From: a bacterium | Lineage (GTDB): Bacteria; Verrucomicrobiota; Verrucomicrobiia; Limisphaerales; J093 | Direction of reading: 5' to 3' | DNA: 11,179 nt | Assembly (NCBI GenBank): GCA_021784265.1 | Contig: JAJXTA010000034.1 | Span: 1-11,179, forward strand | In this document: piece after piece, positions 1 to 7,010 of the stretch | Layout: the number at the start of each line of letters is the position of its first letter | How positions within the stretch are numbered: the first letter of the stretch is position 1 | Program-made: the position numbers and the translations under genes | Notes under the pieces: generated by a model | The model's database searches: none | Seen by the model: the letters and a program-made list of their open reading frames with translations, nothing else | What the model was told of the DNA's origin: nothing

Positions 1-301
1 TGGGGCCCCATATGCGCAGCCCGTGTTGTTGAAACAGGTCCACCACCCCCAAGGCCAGCGGATTGTCGGGTCCCACCACGGTCAGGTCCGGCCGCCGCTC
101 TTGGGCCAGCGCCAGCAGTCCCGCCACATCCTCCGCCCCCACCGGCAGACACTCAACCAAGCCGTCGTTGGCCCGCAGTCGTTCCGCGGCGATGCCGGCG
201 TTGCCCGGGGTGCACCACATCGTCTTGATGTGCGGTGATTGTGCCAGTTTCCACACCAGCGCGTGCTCGCGCCCGCCAGAACCAATGACCAAGAGTTTCA
301 T
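1..301 (-). CDS. purD: Phosphoribosylamine-glycine ligase (GAR synthetase), N-terminal part
   Basis: Cytoplasmic enzyme of de novo purine synthesis that joins glycine to 5-phosphoribosylamine using ATP. Only the first 100 residues are in the window; the gene runs off the left edge. The translation begins MKLLVIGSGGREHALVWKL, the signature glycine-rich start of the PurD N-terminal domain. It continues with the family motif PGNAGIA (about residues 32-38) and VVGPDNPLALGVVD (about 75-88), equivalent to the usual VGPE.PL..G.VD with Asp for Glu. The ATG at 299-301 (read in reverse) is the natural start because the GSGGREHA motif follows at once. No Shine-Dalgarno is visible upstream. It is divergent from the radical-SAM gene, with a gap of about 97 bp that includes a small AT-rich patch (CTTTTTAGAAAAG, 346-358) where the purD promoter may lie. 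Identity is very secure; completeness of the rest cannot be judged. Confidence 0.96.
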   Translation of the reverse strand, partial: MKLLVIGSGGREHALVWKLAQSPHIKTMWCTPGNAGIAAERLRANDGLVECLPVGAEDVAGLLALAQERRPDLTVVGPDNPLALGVVDLFQQHGLRIWGP

Positions 302-398
302 CGCGGCGCCGATTCAAACCGTATCGGGCCAGGCCAGCAAAGTCTCTTTTTAGAAAAGCTGGTCAGGCGGTCCCGGATGGGCTAAGTACCGTTCCGCT

Positions 399-1337
399 GT
401 GATCAGCGGCTACGTCTCCAACATCCGGAAAGGCTCGACCGAGGACGGCCCGGGCCGGCGGACGACCGTCTTCCTCAAAGGCTGCCCGCTGGACTGCTGG
501 TGGTGCGATCACCCGGCCGGGGCGGGGCCGGTGTCGGAAATCGTGGTTAACCCGGCCCGCTGTGCGCGCTGCGGGGAATGTGTGACGGCTTGTCCGGAAG
601 GTGTGGCTGTCGCGGGCCAAGGGCATCGGGGACGGCCCGAGACCCACTGCACGATGTGCGGGGCCTGCGTCGATGCCTGCCCGACCGACGCTCGTCAGAT
701 CGTGGGGGCCACCATGACCGTCGCTGAGGTGATGGCCGGCGTCCTGGCCAAGGACGGCTTAGCGGCGGACGACGGTGTCACCTTCTCCGGCGGCGAGCCC
801 CTGATGCAGCCACCGTTCCTCACCGCCCTCCTTAGCGGCTGCCGCGAATTGGGTCTCCACACCGCGGTAGATACTTGTGGATTTGCCCCCGCCGAACAGC
901 TTCAGGCGGTGGCGGCGCTGAGCGACCTGTTCCTGTTCGATCTGAAGTGTCTGGATGCCGCGCGGCACCAGGCCTACACGGGCGTCTCCAACGCCTTGAT
1001 TCTAGAGAACCTCCGCCTCCTGGGCCGGCTGCACGCCCGCCTCTGGGTGCGCCTGCCGTTGGTCCCGGGCCTGAACGATGACCCGGCGGAGTTGACGGGG
1101 TTGGCCCAGTTCGTGGCCACCATCCCGGGCGTCGAACTCGTCCAGCTCTTGCCTTACCGGCCCAGCGGGGTCCAGGCCTCGCGCCGGTCGCCCGAAGGCA
1201 ACCGACTGGCCACGGCCGCCCCCCCGGCGCCGCCAACGCTGGAGGCGGCCGCCGGTCGGTTCCGCGCGGCCGGGGTGACGGCGACCGTCCTCGGCGCGGA
1301 ACTTGGTGTTGGCGAGGTGGGCGCCCATGGGCTATAG
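399..1337 (+). CDS. Radical-SAM glycyl-radical-enzyme activating protein
   Basis: Predicted to reduce S-adenosylmethionine and install the glycyl radical on a partner glycyl-radical enzyme (pyruvate-formate-lyase-activase type), in the anaerobic cytoplasm. Seen in 312 residues: DGPGRRTTVFLKGC leading into the radical-SAM CxxxCxxC at C29/C33/C36. A ferredoxin-like insert follows with C55/C58/C61/C65 and C84/C87/C90/C94 (two CxxCxxCxxxCP 4Fe-4S motifs), then TFSGGEP at 128-134. This is the architecture of the long activases with an accessory ferredoxin domain, not of short PFL activase. Oddities: the usual C.WCHNPE reads CWWCDHPAG, and the C-terminal LPYH..G..KY..LG stretch is altered to LPYRPSG followed by an Ala/Pro-rich segment. 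The start is a GTG; an in-frame stop at 351-353 leaves no better upstream start, and no Shine-Dalgarno is seen. The glycyl-radical partner is not in the window. Family is secure; substrate is unknown. Confidence 0.9.
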   Translation: MISGYVSNIRKGSTEDGPGRRTTVFLKGCPLDCWWCDHPAGAGPVSEIVVNPARCARCGECVTACPEGVAVAGQGHRGRPETHCTMCGACVDACPTDARQIVGATMTVAEVMAGVLAKDGLAADDGVTFSGGEPLMQPPFLTALLSGCRELGLHTAVDTCGFAPAEQLQAVAALSDLFLFDLKCLDAARHQAYTGVSNALILENLRLLGRLHARLWVRLPLVPGLNDDPAELTGLAQFVATIPGVELVQLLPYRPSGVQASRRSPEGNRLATAAPPAPPTLEAAAGRFRAAGVTATVLGAELGVGEVGAHGL

Positions 1338-1338
1338 T
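1309..1338 (+). promoter_or_regulatory. Possible sigma70-type promoter for the small lipoprotein gene
   Basis: TTGGCG (1309-1314), an 18-nt spacer, then TATAGT (1333-1338), which overlaps the stop codon of the radical-SAM gene. A start site about 7 nt downstream would fall near 1345, only a few bases before the ATG at 1348, giving a nearly leaderless message. Based only on hexamer similarity; chance matches of this quality are common. Confidence 0.25.
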
Positions 1339-1347
1339 GATTGTGCC

Positions 1348-1722
1348 ATGTCCCGCCGCCCCTCGATCACGCTGACGCTGCTGGCCGCCCTGGGTTGGGG
1401 CACCTGCTTGAGCGGCTGTAAGAGTCCTCCCTCGGATGCCTATATGCCCAATAGCTCCACGCAGGACCTGCCGGTGCATACGGGGAGCATCTCCGAAGCC
1501 AGCCATCGCGCCCGCACCACGCCCCACGCTAACCTCGGACCGATCCTGCTCTTGGTGTCACATGATGCCACGGGCCATCCGATCCAAGTCCAGGTGCGCC
1601 AAAGCTCTGGCAACGTCAGATTGGACGCCAAGGCGCAGAAGTTGGTCCTCGAGAAATGGCATTTCCCCAGCGGCAAGAGCGACACGGTCCTGGTGACCGT
1701 TGAGCCCAAGTCCTTGCGGTAG
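1348..1722 (+). CDS. Small lipoprotein with TonB C-terminal-like domain
   Basis: Hypothetical envelope lipoprotein of 124 residues. The N-terminus MSRRPSITLTLLAALGWG is a basic plus hydrophobic type II signal ending in a lipobox LSGC (21-24), so C24 would be lipidated. After a linker with no recognisable motif, residues about 65-124 resemble the TonB C-terminal/energy-transducer domain: DATGHPIQVQVRQSSG, then LDAKAQKLVLEKWHF, with the typical SSG...LD..A...V..W.F pattern and a closing beta-strand. I chose the ATG at 1348 over the in-frame TTG at 1303 because only the shorter form puts the signal peptide at the N-terminus, and it avoids overlapping the upstream gene. It lies 10 nt after the radical-SAM stop, so the two may be cotranscribed, although they share no obvious function. 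Being lipid-anchored is unusual for a TonB-type protein, which normally has an inner-membrane helix. The domain call rests on pattern only. Confidence 0.75.
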   Translation: MSRRPSITLTLLAALGWGTCLSGCKSPPSDAYMPNSSTQDLPVHTGSISEASHRARTTPHANLGPILLLVSHDATGHPIQVQVRQSSGNVRLDAKAQKLVLEKWHFPSGKSDTVLVTVEPKSLR

Positions 1723-1814
1723 CGCCGGGCGTGGGGCCGGTCGCTCGAGGCCCGACGGGGTGCGGCGCGGTACGGGTGGTCAACCCGTGGCTGAGAACTT
1801 CTCACAAAAAAGTG

Positions 1815-1842
1815 TTGACTCTTCCACAGGACTTGTTAGAGT
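1815..1842 (+). promoter_or_regulatory. Predicted sigma70-type promoter of the giant secreted-protein gene
   Basis: TTGACT (1815-1820, 5 of 6 matches to TTGACA), a 16-nt spacer, then TAGAGT (1837-1842, 4 of 6 matches to TATAAT). It is preceded by an A-tract (CACAAAAAAGTG) that could act as an UP-like element. Transcription would begin near 1849, leaving a leader of about 135 nt before the ATG at 1984. It is the most convincing promoter in the window. The 8-mer TTCCACAG occurs at 1822-1829 and again at 1852-1859, exactly 30 bp apart, around the -10. Confidence 0.55.
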
Positions 1843-1848
1843 GCGCCC

Positions 1849-1983
1849 GCATTCCACAGTCATGGTCGCGTGCGGTGGTTGAGTTGTCGCTATGGCTGTG
1901 AGGTTTGTGTGCGTAAACCCGCAACCCGAACGGAAAAACGATGTGCGTCCGCGGCGCAAGCCCGGCCGGTACAGAATGTTTGT
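1849..1983 (+). promoter_or_regulatory. Predicted 5' leader of the secreted-protein gene
   Basis: About 135 nt between the inferred start site and the ATG. It holds a small hairpin, GGTTT (1902-1906) paired with AAACC (1915-1919) around an 8-nt loop, an A-rich stretch (GGAAAAACG, near 1931-1939), and no Shine-Dalgarno. The sequence can be read as codons in frame with the gene back to 1870, but that extension lacks signal-peptide character. I recognise no known riboswitch class. Confidence 0.3.
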
Positions 1984-4900
1984 ATGAAAACCTCCTCCTT
2001 CCTCAATCGCGGTTTGGTCCAACGCAGCCTTGGCATCTGGCTGGGACTCGGGCTCCTGGCCTCGGCCTCGGCCCGCGTGCTCGATAACTTCAACGGGGCT
2101 GTCCGGACCGGGTGGCAGGATGTGATCATCCAGGGCCTGGGCAGCGTCACCCAGACCAACGGGCAATTAGTGATCGATGTGCCGGGCGTGAACCAGCCCC
2201 TCTTCGTCGCCACGGCGAACACCACCGAGACCTTTGCGGTGCGGACCAACCACACCGTGATTCTCCAAGCGGACCTGATCAGCGGCAACGATCCCAGCGC
2301 GGTGGGGGTGTTAGCCTGGCTGCCCACCGGGAACGACATCTCGAAGTTGCAGGGCTACGCCCTGGCGGTGTCCAGCGACCGGATTGTGGTGTCCAAGGGC
2401 CTGAACGAGTATTTCTGGGACGGCGGCCCGCCCTCACAGTCCACCAACATTACTCTCGTGCTCTCCCTCACGGGCCAAGGCGCCAACGTGGTGATTGAGA
2501 CCAAGATTCTGGACCGGGCCAGCAATGCGATCTTGTTCGATCAGACCTTCACGGACACCCCCTCGGCCGATGTCTTGGCGAGAGGCACCGATACCCCACC
2601 GACACCCTGGACTGGGCCCGGGAGTTTTGTCCTGATGAACTACGCCGACCAACCGTCCAGCGGCGCCCTGCCGGTGTACGAGGTGATCTTCGACAACGCC
2701 CAAGTCTTCGAGATGGACAATGTGGTGATCGACAACTTCCAGGGTCCGACCCACACCGGGTGGCAGGACCTGATTATCCAAGGCCTGGGCCAGATCACCC
2801 AGACCAACGGGACCTTGGTGATCGATGTGCCGGGGGTGAACCAACAGCTCTTCGCCGCCAGCATCCGCCTCTTGCCTCCGTTGACGGTGCGCGACGGGGA
2901 TCGGGTGGATTTGCGGGTGGACCTGGTGAGTGGGAACGATCCCAGCTCGGTGGCGGTGTTGGCGTGGCTGCCCACCGGCAATGACCTTACCAAGCTCCAG
3001 GCCTACGGCTTCGCGGTGTCGAGCGACCGCATCGTGATCACCAAGGGCTTGAATGAGTATTTCTACGATGGCAATGCCCCTACCTCGAGCGCCAACATCA
3101 CCTTGGACCTCGCGTTGACCGGGAGCGGCTCGAACGTCATCATTGAACCCAAGATCCTGGATAAATCCAACGGCAACAGCAACATCTTCGACCAGATCTT
3201 CGTCGATACGCCCGGCCCGGACGTGATGGCCAAGGGTGTGGACAACCCACCCGCGCCGTATAGTGGCAGTGGCAATTTCGTGCTCATGAACTTCGCCGAC
3301 CAGCCTTCCAGTGGGGCGCTGCCGGTTTATGAGGTGGTCTTTGCCAACGCGCAGGCCTCGATCCCCAGCAGCCAGGCCCACAACCCGCCGGTGATTTCCA
3401 ACCTCCAGCCGCCGGCCTATACCAATTTCCTCGCCGGTCCTGTGCAGATCAGCTTTCAGGTCGCCGACAGCCTGCCGCTCGTGGCCTCGAACCTCCTGGT
3501 GACCTTAAACGGCCAACCCATCACCACCACCAACGGCCTGAGTCTCAGCGGGCCACCCACGAATTTGACGGTGCGGGTGAGTGGGTTGGCAACCAACGCC
3601 AACTACGCCGCCGCGTTCCAAGTCATCGACTCCGCCGGGGCGATCGCCACCAACGTCCTCTACTTTGACACGTTCCTCACCAACGACCTGCAAATCGAGG
3701 TCGAGGATTACAACTTCAACGGCGGCCAATTCATCGACAATCCAGTTCCGGCGGTGGAAGGGACCGGCCCGCTGACCACGTCCTATATGGACCAGATGGG
3801 CATTAAGGGGGTCGATTACCAGGATTCCCGCACGGACTTCCGCTATTCGATCTACCGCCCGCAGGACACGACGCGGATGCAGCATACGCTGGACAACATC
3901 CGCCCGAAGTTCCTGGCCGCCGGCGGGCCCGCCCTGAATGTGTTCGACTACGACGTGGGCGGCATCTTGGTGGGGCAGTGGTTCAACTACACCCGCACGT
4001 TCCCGGCCGGGGCCTATGAGGTCTATCTGCGGGAATCGCTCTTTAATGGGGATCAAGCGCAGGCCAGCCTGGCCTTGGTCACCAGCGATCCCACCCAGAC
4101 CAACCAAACCACCCAAGTCCTCGGCACGTTCCTGGCCTACAGCTCAGGGGTGCAGTACCGCAACGTGCCGCTCACCGACGCCTTCGGCAAGAAGATCATT
4201 GTGGCCTTGCAAGGGGTGCAGACCTTGCGCCTCAACGAGTTGAGCAGCGACCCGAGCGGAGGCAATATTTACCAGAATTACCTCGTCTTTGTGCCGGTGG
4301 CGCAGGCGGGGGTGCAACGCGCCACGGTCAGCGCGGTCACCCCGCTGGATGGCTCGGTGGTGCAAACCGTCACCCCGGTGTTGAGCGCCACGATTCAGAA
4401 CCGCGACACAGCGGTGAAGACCAACAGCATCGTGCTGATGCTCAACGGGACGCAGGTCACGCCTACCCTCACGGCCAACACCAACGGCGTCACCGTTTCC
4501 TATAACATCTCGCCGCTCCCGCCCTCAGGGGCGAACAACACCGCCCAGATCGTCTATTCCGATAACTTGAACGTGCTCCAGACCAACCAGTGGAGCTTCG
4601 TCATCACCTACAACTCGGTGGACCCCGCCAACCGCGCCGCGGGGGTGGGCAAAGACCCCGGCTTTTATGTGCGCACCGTTCAGGCCCCGCAAGGGTCCGG
4701 GTTGGACAACAGCCTCGCGCGCGCCGAGGCGCAGTTGGCGCCTGGCTCGACGATCCCCGTGTTTAGCGACACCAACGGCGTTGCCAGCGTCGTGAACTTT
4801 AACATCGCCGATGGGACCACGATGGACTTCGGTCCGATGGCTCCGGTGCCGGGCTTGGACATCGCCGACAACGGCAGCGATGACTTCGCCGTGGATCTCC

Positions 4901-5421
4901 AGGCCTATTTGAGCCTGCCGGCTGGGGTGCAGCGATTCGGCGTGGTCAGCGATGACGGGTATGAGGTGATCGCCGGCACCACGTTGACCGACCTCTCGCC
5001 CAAGCTCGGCTTCCACAACGGCGGACCGGCCAACGAGACGTTTGACTTTGTCGTGCCGCAGGCGGGGCTTTATCCGTTCCGCATGATTTGGTACAATCGG
5101 GGCGGGGCCGCCTACGCGGAGTGGTTTTCGGTGGATTTGGTTAGCGGCGCCAAGACCTTGATCAACGACACCAACTCGCCCAACTCGATCAGGGCCTACC
5201 ACACCTTGACCGCGCCGACCCTCCAGGTGCAATCCACCCCGCGCTTGGGCGCGCCGTGGCAGACCGAGGGTAGCGCGATCGTTCAAGGTACTACCGCGAC
5301 CATCGCGCTGCCGGCGGGCAACCGGTTCTACCGGCTGACCACGACCGCCGGTTCGCCGCGCATCCAAAGTGTCCGCGTGTCCGGGAGCAACCTCGTCTTG
5401 ACCTTCAGCCTCTCGAACTAG
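1984..5421 (+). CDS. Giant secreted multi-domain beta-sandwich protein, probable glycan-binding or adhesive
   Basis: Exported protein of 1145 residues with no recognised catalytic domain. Residues 1-30 are a Sec signal peptide (basic start, GIWLGLGLLAS core, cleavage probably after ASA at 28-30). Domains in order: two tandem copies of a domain of about 212 residues (32-243 and 248-459), each with DNF...TGWQD, VIDVPGVNQ, SGNDPS, LAWLPTGND and SSDRIV motifs and of likely ConA/LamG-like fold; an Ig-like part (about 466-565); a carbohydrate-binding-like part (568-772) with VEDYNFNGG and GQWFNYTRTFPAGAYEVYLR; a second Ig-like part (about 780-876); a PA14-like part (about 880-1060) with SDDGYEV at 989-995 and MIWYNRGGAAYAEW; and a C-terminal module (about 1080-1118) with LQVQST...NRFYRL, common in verrucomicrobial exported proteins. 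I start it at the ATG at 1984 instead of the in-frame GTG codons further up, because the signal peptide begins there. It has its own promoter and a hairpin at its stop codon. Fold names are inference; export is secure. Confidence 0.85.
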   Translation: MKTSSFLNRGLVQRSLGIWLGLGLLASASARVLDNFNGAVRTGWQDVIIQGLGSVTQTNGQLVIDVPGVNQPLFVATANTTETFAVRTNHTVILQADLISGNDPSAVGVLAWLPTGNDISKLQGYALAVSSDRIVVSKGLNEYFWDGGPPSQSTNITLVLSLTGQGANVVIETKILDRASNAILFDQTFTDTPSADVLARGTDTPPTPWTGPGSFVLMNYADQPSSGALPVYEVIFDNAQVFEMDNVVIDNFQGPTHTGWQDLIIQGLGQITQTNGTLVIDVPGVNQQLFAASIRLLPPLTVRDGDRVDLRVDLVSGNDPSSVAVLAWLPTGNDLTKLQAYGFAVSSDRIVITKGLNEYFYDGNAPTSSANITLDLALTGSGSNVIIEPKILDKSNGNSNIFDQIFVDTPGPDVMAKGVDNPPAPYSGSGNFVLMNFADQPSSGALPVYEVVFANAQASIPSSQAHNPPVISNLQPPAYTNFLAGPVQISFQVADSLPLVASNLLVTLNGQPITTTNGLSLSGPPTNLTVRVSGLATNANYAAAFQVIDSAGAIATNVLYFDTFLTNDLQIEVEDYNFNGGQFIDNPVPAVEGTGPLTTSYMDQMGIKGVDYQDSRTDFRYSIYRPQDTTRMQHTLDNIRPKFLAAGGPALNVFDYDVGGILVGQWFNYTRTFPAGAYEVYLRESLFNGDQAQASLALVTSDPTQTNQTTQVLGTFLAYSSGVQYRNVPLTDAFGKKIIVALQGVQTLRLNELSSDPSGGNIYQNYLVFVPVAQAGVQRATVSAVTPLDGSVVQTVTPVLSATIQNRDTAVKTNSIVLMLNGTQVTPTLTANTNGVTVSYNISPLPPSGANNTAQIVYSDNLNVLQTNQWSFVITYNSVDPANRAAGVGKDPGFYVRTVQAPQGSGLDNSLARAEAQLAPGSTIPVFSDTNGVASVVNFNIADGTTMDFGPMAPVPGLDIADNGSDDFAVDLQAYLSLPAGVQRFGVVSDDGYEVIAGTTLTDLSPKLGFHNGGPANETFDFVVPQAGLYPFRMIWYNRGGAAYAEWFSVDLVSGAKTLINDTNSPNSIRAYHTLTAPTLQVQSTPRLGAPWQTEGSAIVQGTTATIALPAGNRFYRLTTTAGSPRIQSVRVSGSNLVLTFSLSN
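2077..3354 (+). repeat. Tandem in-frame duplication of a domain of about 212 codons
   Basis: Copy one runs from about 2077 to 2703 and copy two from about 2725 to 3354, offset by 648-651 nt. They stay in register without an indel through the SGNDPS motif (residues 100 and 316, offset 216). A single one-codon indel then gives an offset of 217 at the closing NAQ. Similarity is evident at DNA level too, for example ACCGGGTGGCAGGA and ATCGATGTGCCGGG in both. A central patch differs most (residues about 76-92 against 292-308). This points to duplication within the gene followed by moderate divergence. Confidence 0.92.
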
Positions 5422-5442
5422 CCCGCCTCAGCGGTGGCGGGC
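5421..5442 (+). terminator. Hairpin at the end of the secreted-protein gene
   Basis: GCCCGCC (5421-5427) pairs perfectly with GGCGGGC (5436-5442) around an 8-nt loop; the stem starts at the last base of the TAG stop codon. No U-tract follows, so it is either a non-canonical terminator or a 3'-end stabilising hairpin. Confidence 0.45.
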
Positions 5443-5693
5443 CTCGACGGGCGTCTGCCGCCGCGAGACTGGCGCGGCCCGATGCCGCGGCTGGAGTTCC
5501 GGCCTGCGGCGTCGTGGCGAGCCAACCGGGGCTGGCTGCCAGGGCCCGGCCCGGAGGCCTCCCGCCTCGGCGGCCGGGCTGGTGCTCCTCGATCGGCCGG
5601 AGATGCGCCGTTGCGTTGCGCTCCTGCCAACACCAGCGGGTGCCGGTCGTTCTATTCTTGCCAGAGAGCCAGCTTGCAGGCACATAACAGGTC
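5443..5693. other. Non-coding, hairpin-rich intergenic region
   Basis: I see no convincing gene here; short open frames on both strands lack any recognisable motif. It holds a very strong composite hairpin: GCCCGGCC (5544-5551) pairs with GGCCGGGC (5572-5579), and inside it GAGGC (5554-5558) pairs with GCCTC (5564-5568). Just upstream, AGCCA/TGGCT flank ACCGGGGC (about 5520-5537). Near the right end, TTGCCA (5658-5663) and CATAAC (5683-5688) resemble promoter hexamers with a 19-nt spacer, which would put transcription start at or next to the GTG of the following gene. Confidence 0.5.
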
Positions 5694-6824
5694 GTGAGCG
5701 CAGCGAACCTCTTGATCGTTGCCGACAGCGAGCGCGACGCCAACATGTTCTATGCGGTGGGCATGTTCGTGCCTGACCCGTTCGTTTATCTGCGGATCGG
5801 TGGGCGCAATCACCTCATTCTCAACGAGTTGGAGATCGATCGAGCCCGCCGGGAGGCCCCCGCTTGCCAGGTGCTCTGTTTGGGGCGATACCTGCGGCAA
5901 CTCCGCCGTGAAGGCGTCGGCCGCCCGAGCGTGGCCCAGGTGATCCGGCGGGTGGCGCGGGAGAAGCGGGTGGGTAAATTCTTAGTCCCAGCGACTTTTC
6001 CCTACGGGTTGGCACGGGAACTCCGCCGGCTCAAGGTGCGGGTGAAGGTCAAGCCGGGCAGTTTCTTCCCGGAGCGCGAGGTAAAGAGCGCCGTCGAGGT
6101 GAAGCGGATCAGCGGGGCGTTGATCATGGCCGAAGTCGGCATGGCGGAGGCCCTGCAGGCGTTGCGCAACACGAAGATCGGTCCGCGGGGCCGTCTGCTT
6201 TATCACCAGGTGCCGCTCACCGCGGAGAAACTGCGGGCGATCATCGACACCGCGATCCTGCAGGCGGGCGGCCTACCGGCCCACACGATTGTGGCGGGTG
6301 GGCGCCAGAGCTGCTTTCCCCACGAACCCGGCCACGGCCCCTTGTGGGCGAATCAGCCGATCATCTTGGACATCTTCCCGCGTTCCCAGAAGACCGGGTA
6401 TTTTGGGGACATCACCCGCACCGTGGTCCGAGGGCGGGCCACCGAAGGCGTCCGCCGGATGCATCACACGGTGCGCCGGGCGCAGGAGTTAGCCTTGGGT
6501 CTGTTGCGTCCCAAGACCCGCGCCGCCGTGGTGGACAAGGCGGTGCGGCGGTTCATCGAGGGCGAAGGTTTCCCGACGCGCCAGCAGAACGGGCGCTGCG
6601 AGGGGTTTTGTCATGGCACTGGCCACGGGCTGGGCCTGGAGTTGCATGAAGCCCCCCAGGTCAGCGCCCATTCCGAGGCCATTCTGCGCGCCGGCAACGT
6701 CGTCACGGTTGAGCCCGGCCTGTACTATCCCGGCCTCGGGGGCGTGCGGCTGGAGGACGTGGCCTGTCTCACGCCCAGCGGGGCACGCAATCTGACCAAA
6801 TTTGATAAAGTGCTGGAGGTCTGA
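5694..6824 (+). CDS. M24 family metallopeptidase, Xaa-Pro aminopeptidase/dipeptidase type
   Basis: Predicted cytoplasmic peptidase that removes residues next to proline, using two metal ions in a pita-bread fold. In 376 residues there is a creatinase-like N-terminal domain (about 1-150, with VADSERDANMFYAVG near the start) and a C-terminal M24 catalytic domain. All five expected metal ligands are present: D226 (IILDIFPRS), D239 (GDITRT), H311 (GTGHGLG), E340 (VTVEPGLYY) and E354 (GGVRLEDVA). The accessory His of the LHE motif is H318. The two Asp ligands are 13 apart, not the usual 11, as in the DIFPR variants of the family. No signal peptide is seen. The start is a GTG at 5694, chosen because the N-terminal domain begins immediately with LLIVAD; the next ATG (5745) would cut into that domain. 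The gene stands alone after the hairpin-rich gap, with about 180 bp before the next gene. True substrate specificity is not readable. Confidence 0.9.
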   Translation: MSAANLLIVADSERDANMFYAVGMFVPDPFVYLRIGGRNHLILNELEIDRARREAPACQVLCLGRYLRQLRREGVGRPSVAQVIRRVAREKRVGKFLVPATFPYGLARELRRLKVRVKVKPGSFFPEREVKSAVEVKRISGALIMAEVGMAEALQALRNTKIGPRGRLLYHQVPLTAEKLRAIIDTAILQAGGLPAHTIVAGGRQSCFPHEPGHGPLWANQPIILDIFPRSQKTGYFGDITRTVVRGRATEGVRRMHHTVRRAQELALGLLRPKTRAAVVDKAVRRFIEGEGFPTRQQNGRCEGFCHGTGHGLGLELHEAPQVSAHSEAILRAGNVVTVEPGLYYPGLGGVRLEDVACLTPSGARNLTKFDKVLEV

Positions 6825-7006
6825 GGAGGCGCGCGGCGAGCGCCGGGCGTCCTGGGGCCAGCGACCGGGGCTGGAAATTGAACGGGCAGAGGACTATGGT
6901 TGTCCCAGCAGTAGTGAGGATCGGTTCGGGTTCGCGGCGGGGACCTGTCCGGAAGGATGAGCATTCCCAGCGCGGCTGATTCTCGCCTTACAACCACCGC
7001 ACGATC
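6825..7006. other. Intergenic region before the zinc metallopeptidase
   Basis: Gap of about 180 bp. Its left end carries small GC hairpins (CGGCGAGCGCCG at about 6834-6845; CCAGC...GCTGG at about 6858-6874). A TTGAAC (6878-6883) is present but has no well-spaced -10. A 17-codon open frame (6957-7010) fills the right end and is described separately. Confidence 0.4.
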
Positions 7007-7010
7007 ATGA
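6957..7010 (+). other. Possible 17-codon leader ORF overlapping the yugP start
   Basis: An ATG directly preceded by GGAAGG opens a short frame, MSIPSAADSRLTTTARS. Its TGA (7008-7010) overlaps the tandem ATGATG of the following gene in the ATGA manner. It could couple translation to the metallopeptidase. Peptide conservation cannot be judged here, the purine run touches the ATG with no spacer, and a frame this short arises easily by chance. Confidence 0.2.

Noticed and set aside
1303..1347. Earlier TTG start for the lipoprotein
   Set aside because: It overlaps the radical-SAM gene and displaces the signal peptide and lipobox from the N-terminus.
1902..1919. Riboswitch in the leader of the secreted-protein gene
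   Set aside because: Only a 5-bp hairpin is visible and I could not match any known riboswitch core.
1870..1983. N-terminal extension of the secreted protein from a GTG at 1870
   Set aside because: It would put 38 residues, Cys/Arg-rich, ahead of a good signal peptide; the ATG at 1984 fits export.
2077..3354. Assembly artefact as the cause of the tandem repeat
   Set aside because: The copies differ at many sites and by an in-frame indel, so they are genuine diverged paralogous domains.
2434..3381. Minus-strand frame of 315 codons inside the secreted-protein gene
   Set aside because: It shadows the duplicated domain and therefore shows repeated peptides itself; no independent family motif.
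5434..5697. Possible small gene in the 5443-5693 gap
   Set aside because: Several overlapping short frames on both strands, none with motifs; strong hairpins and GC bias explain them.
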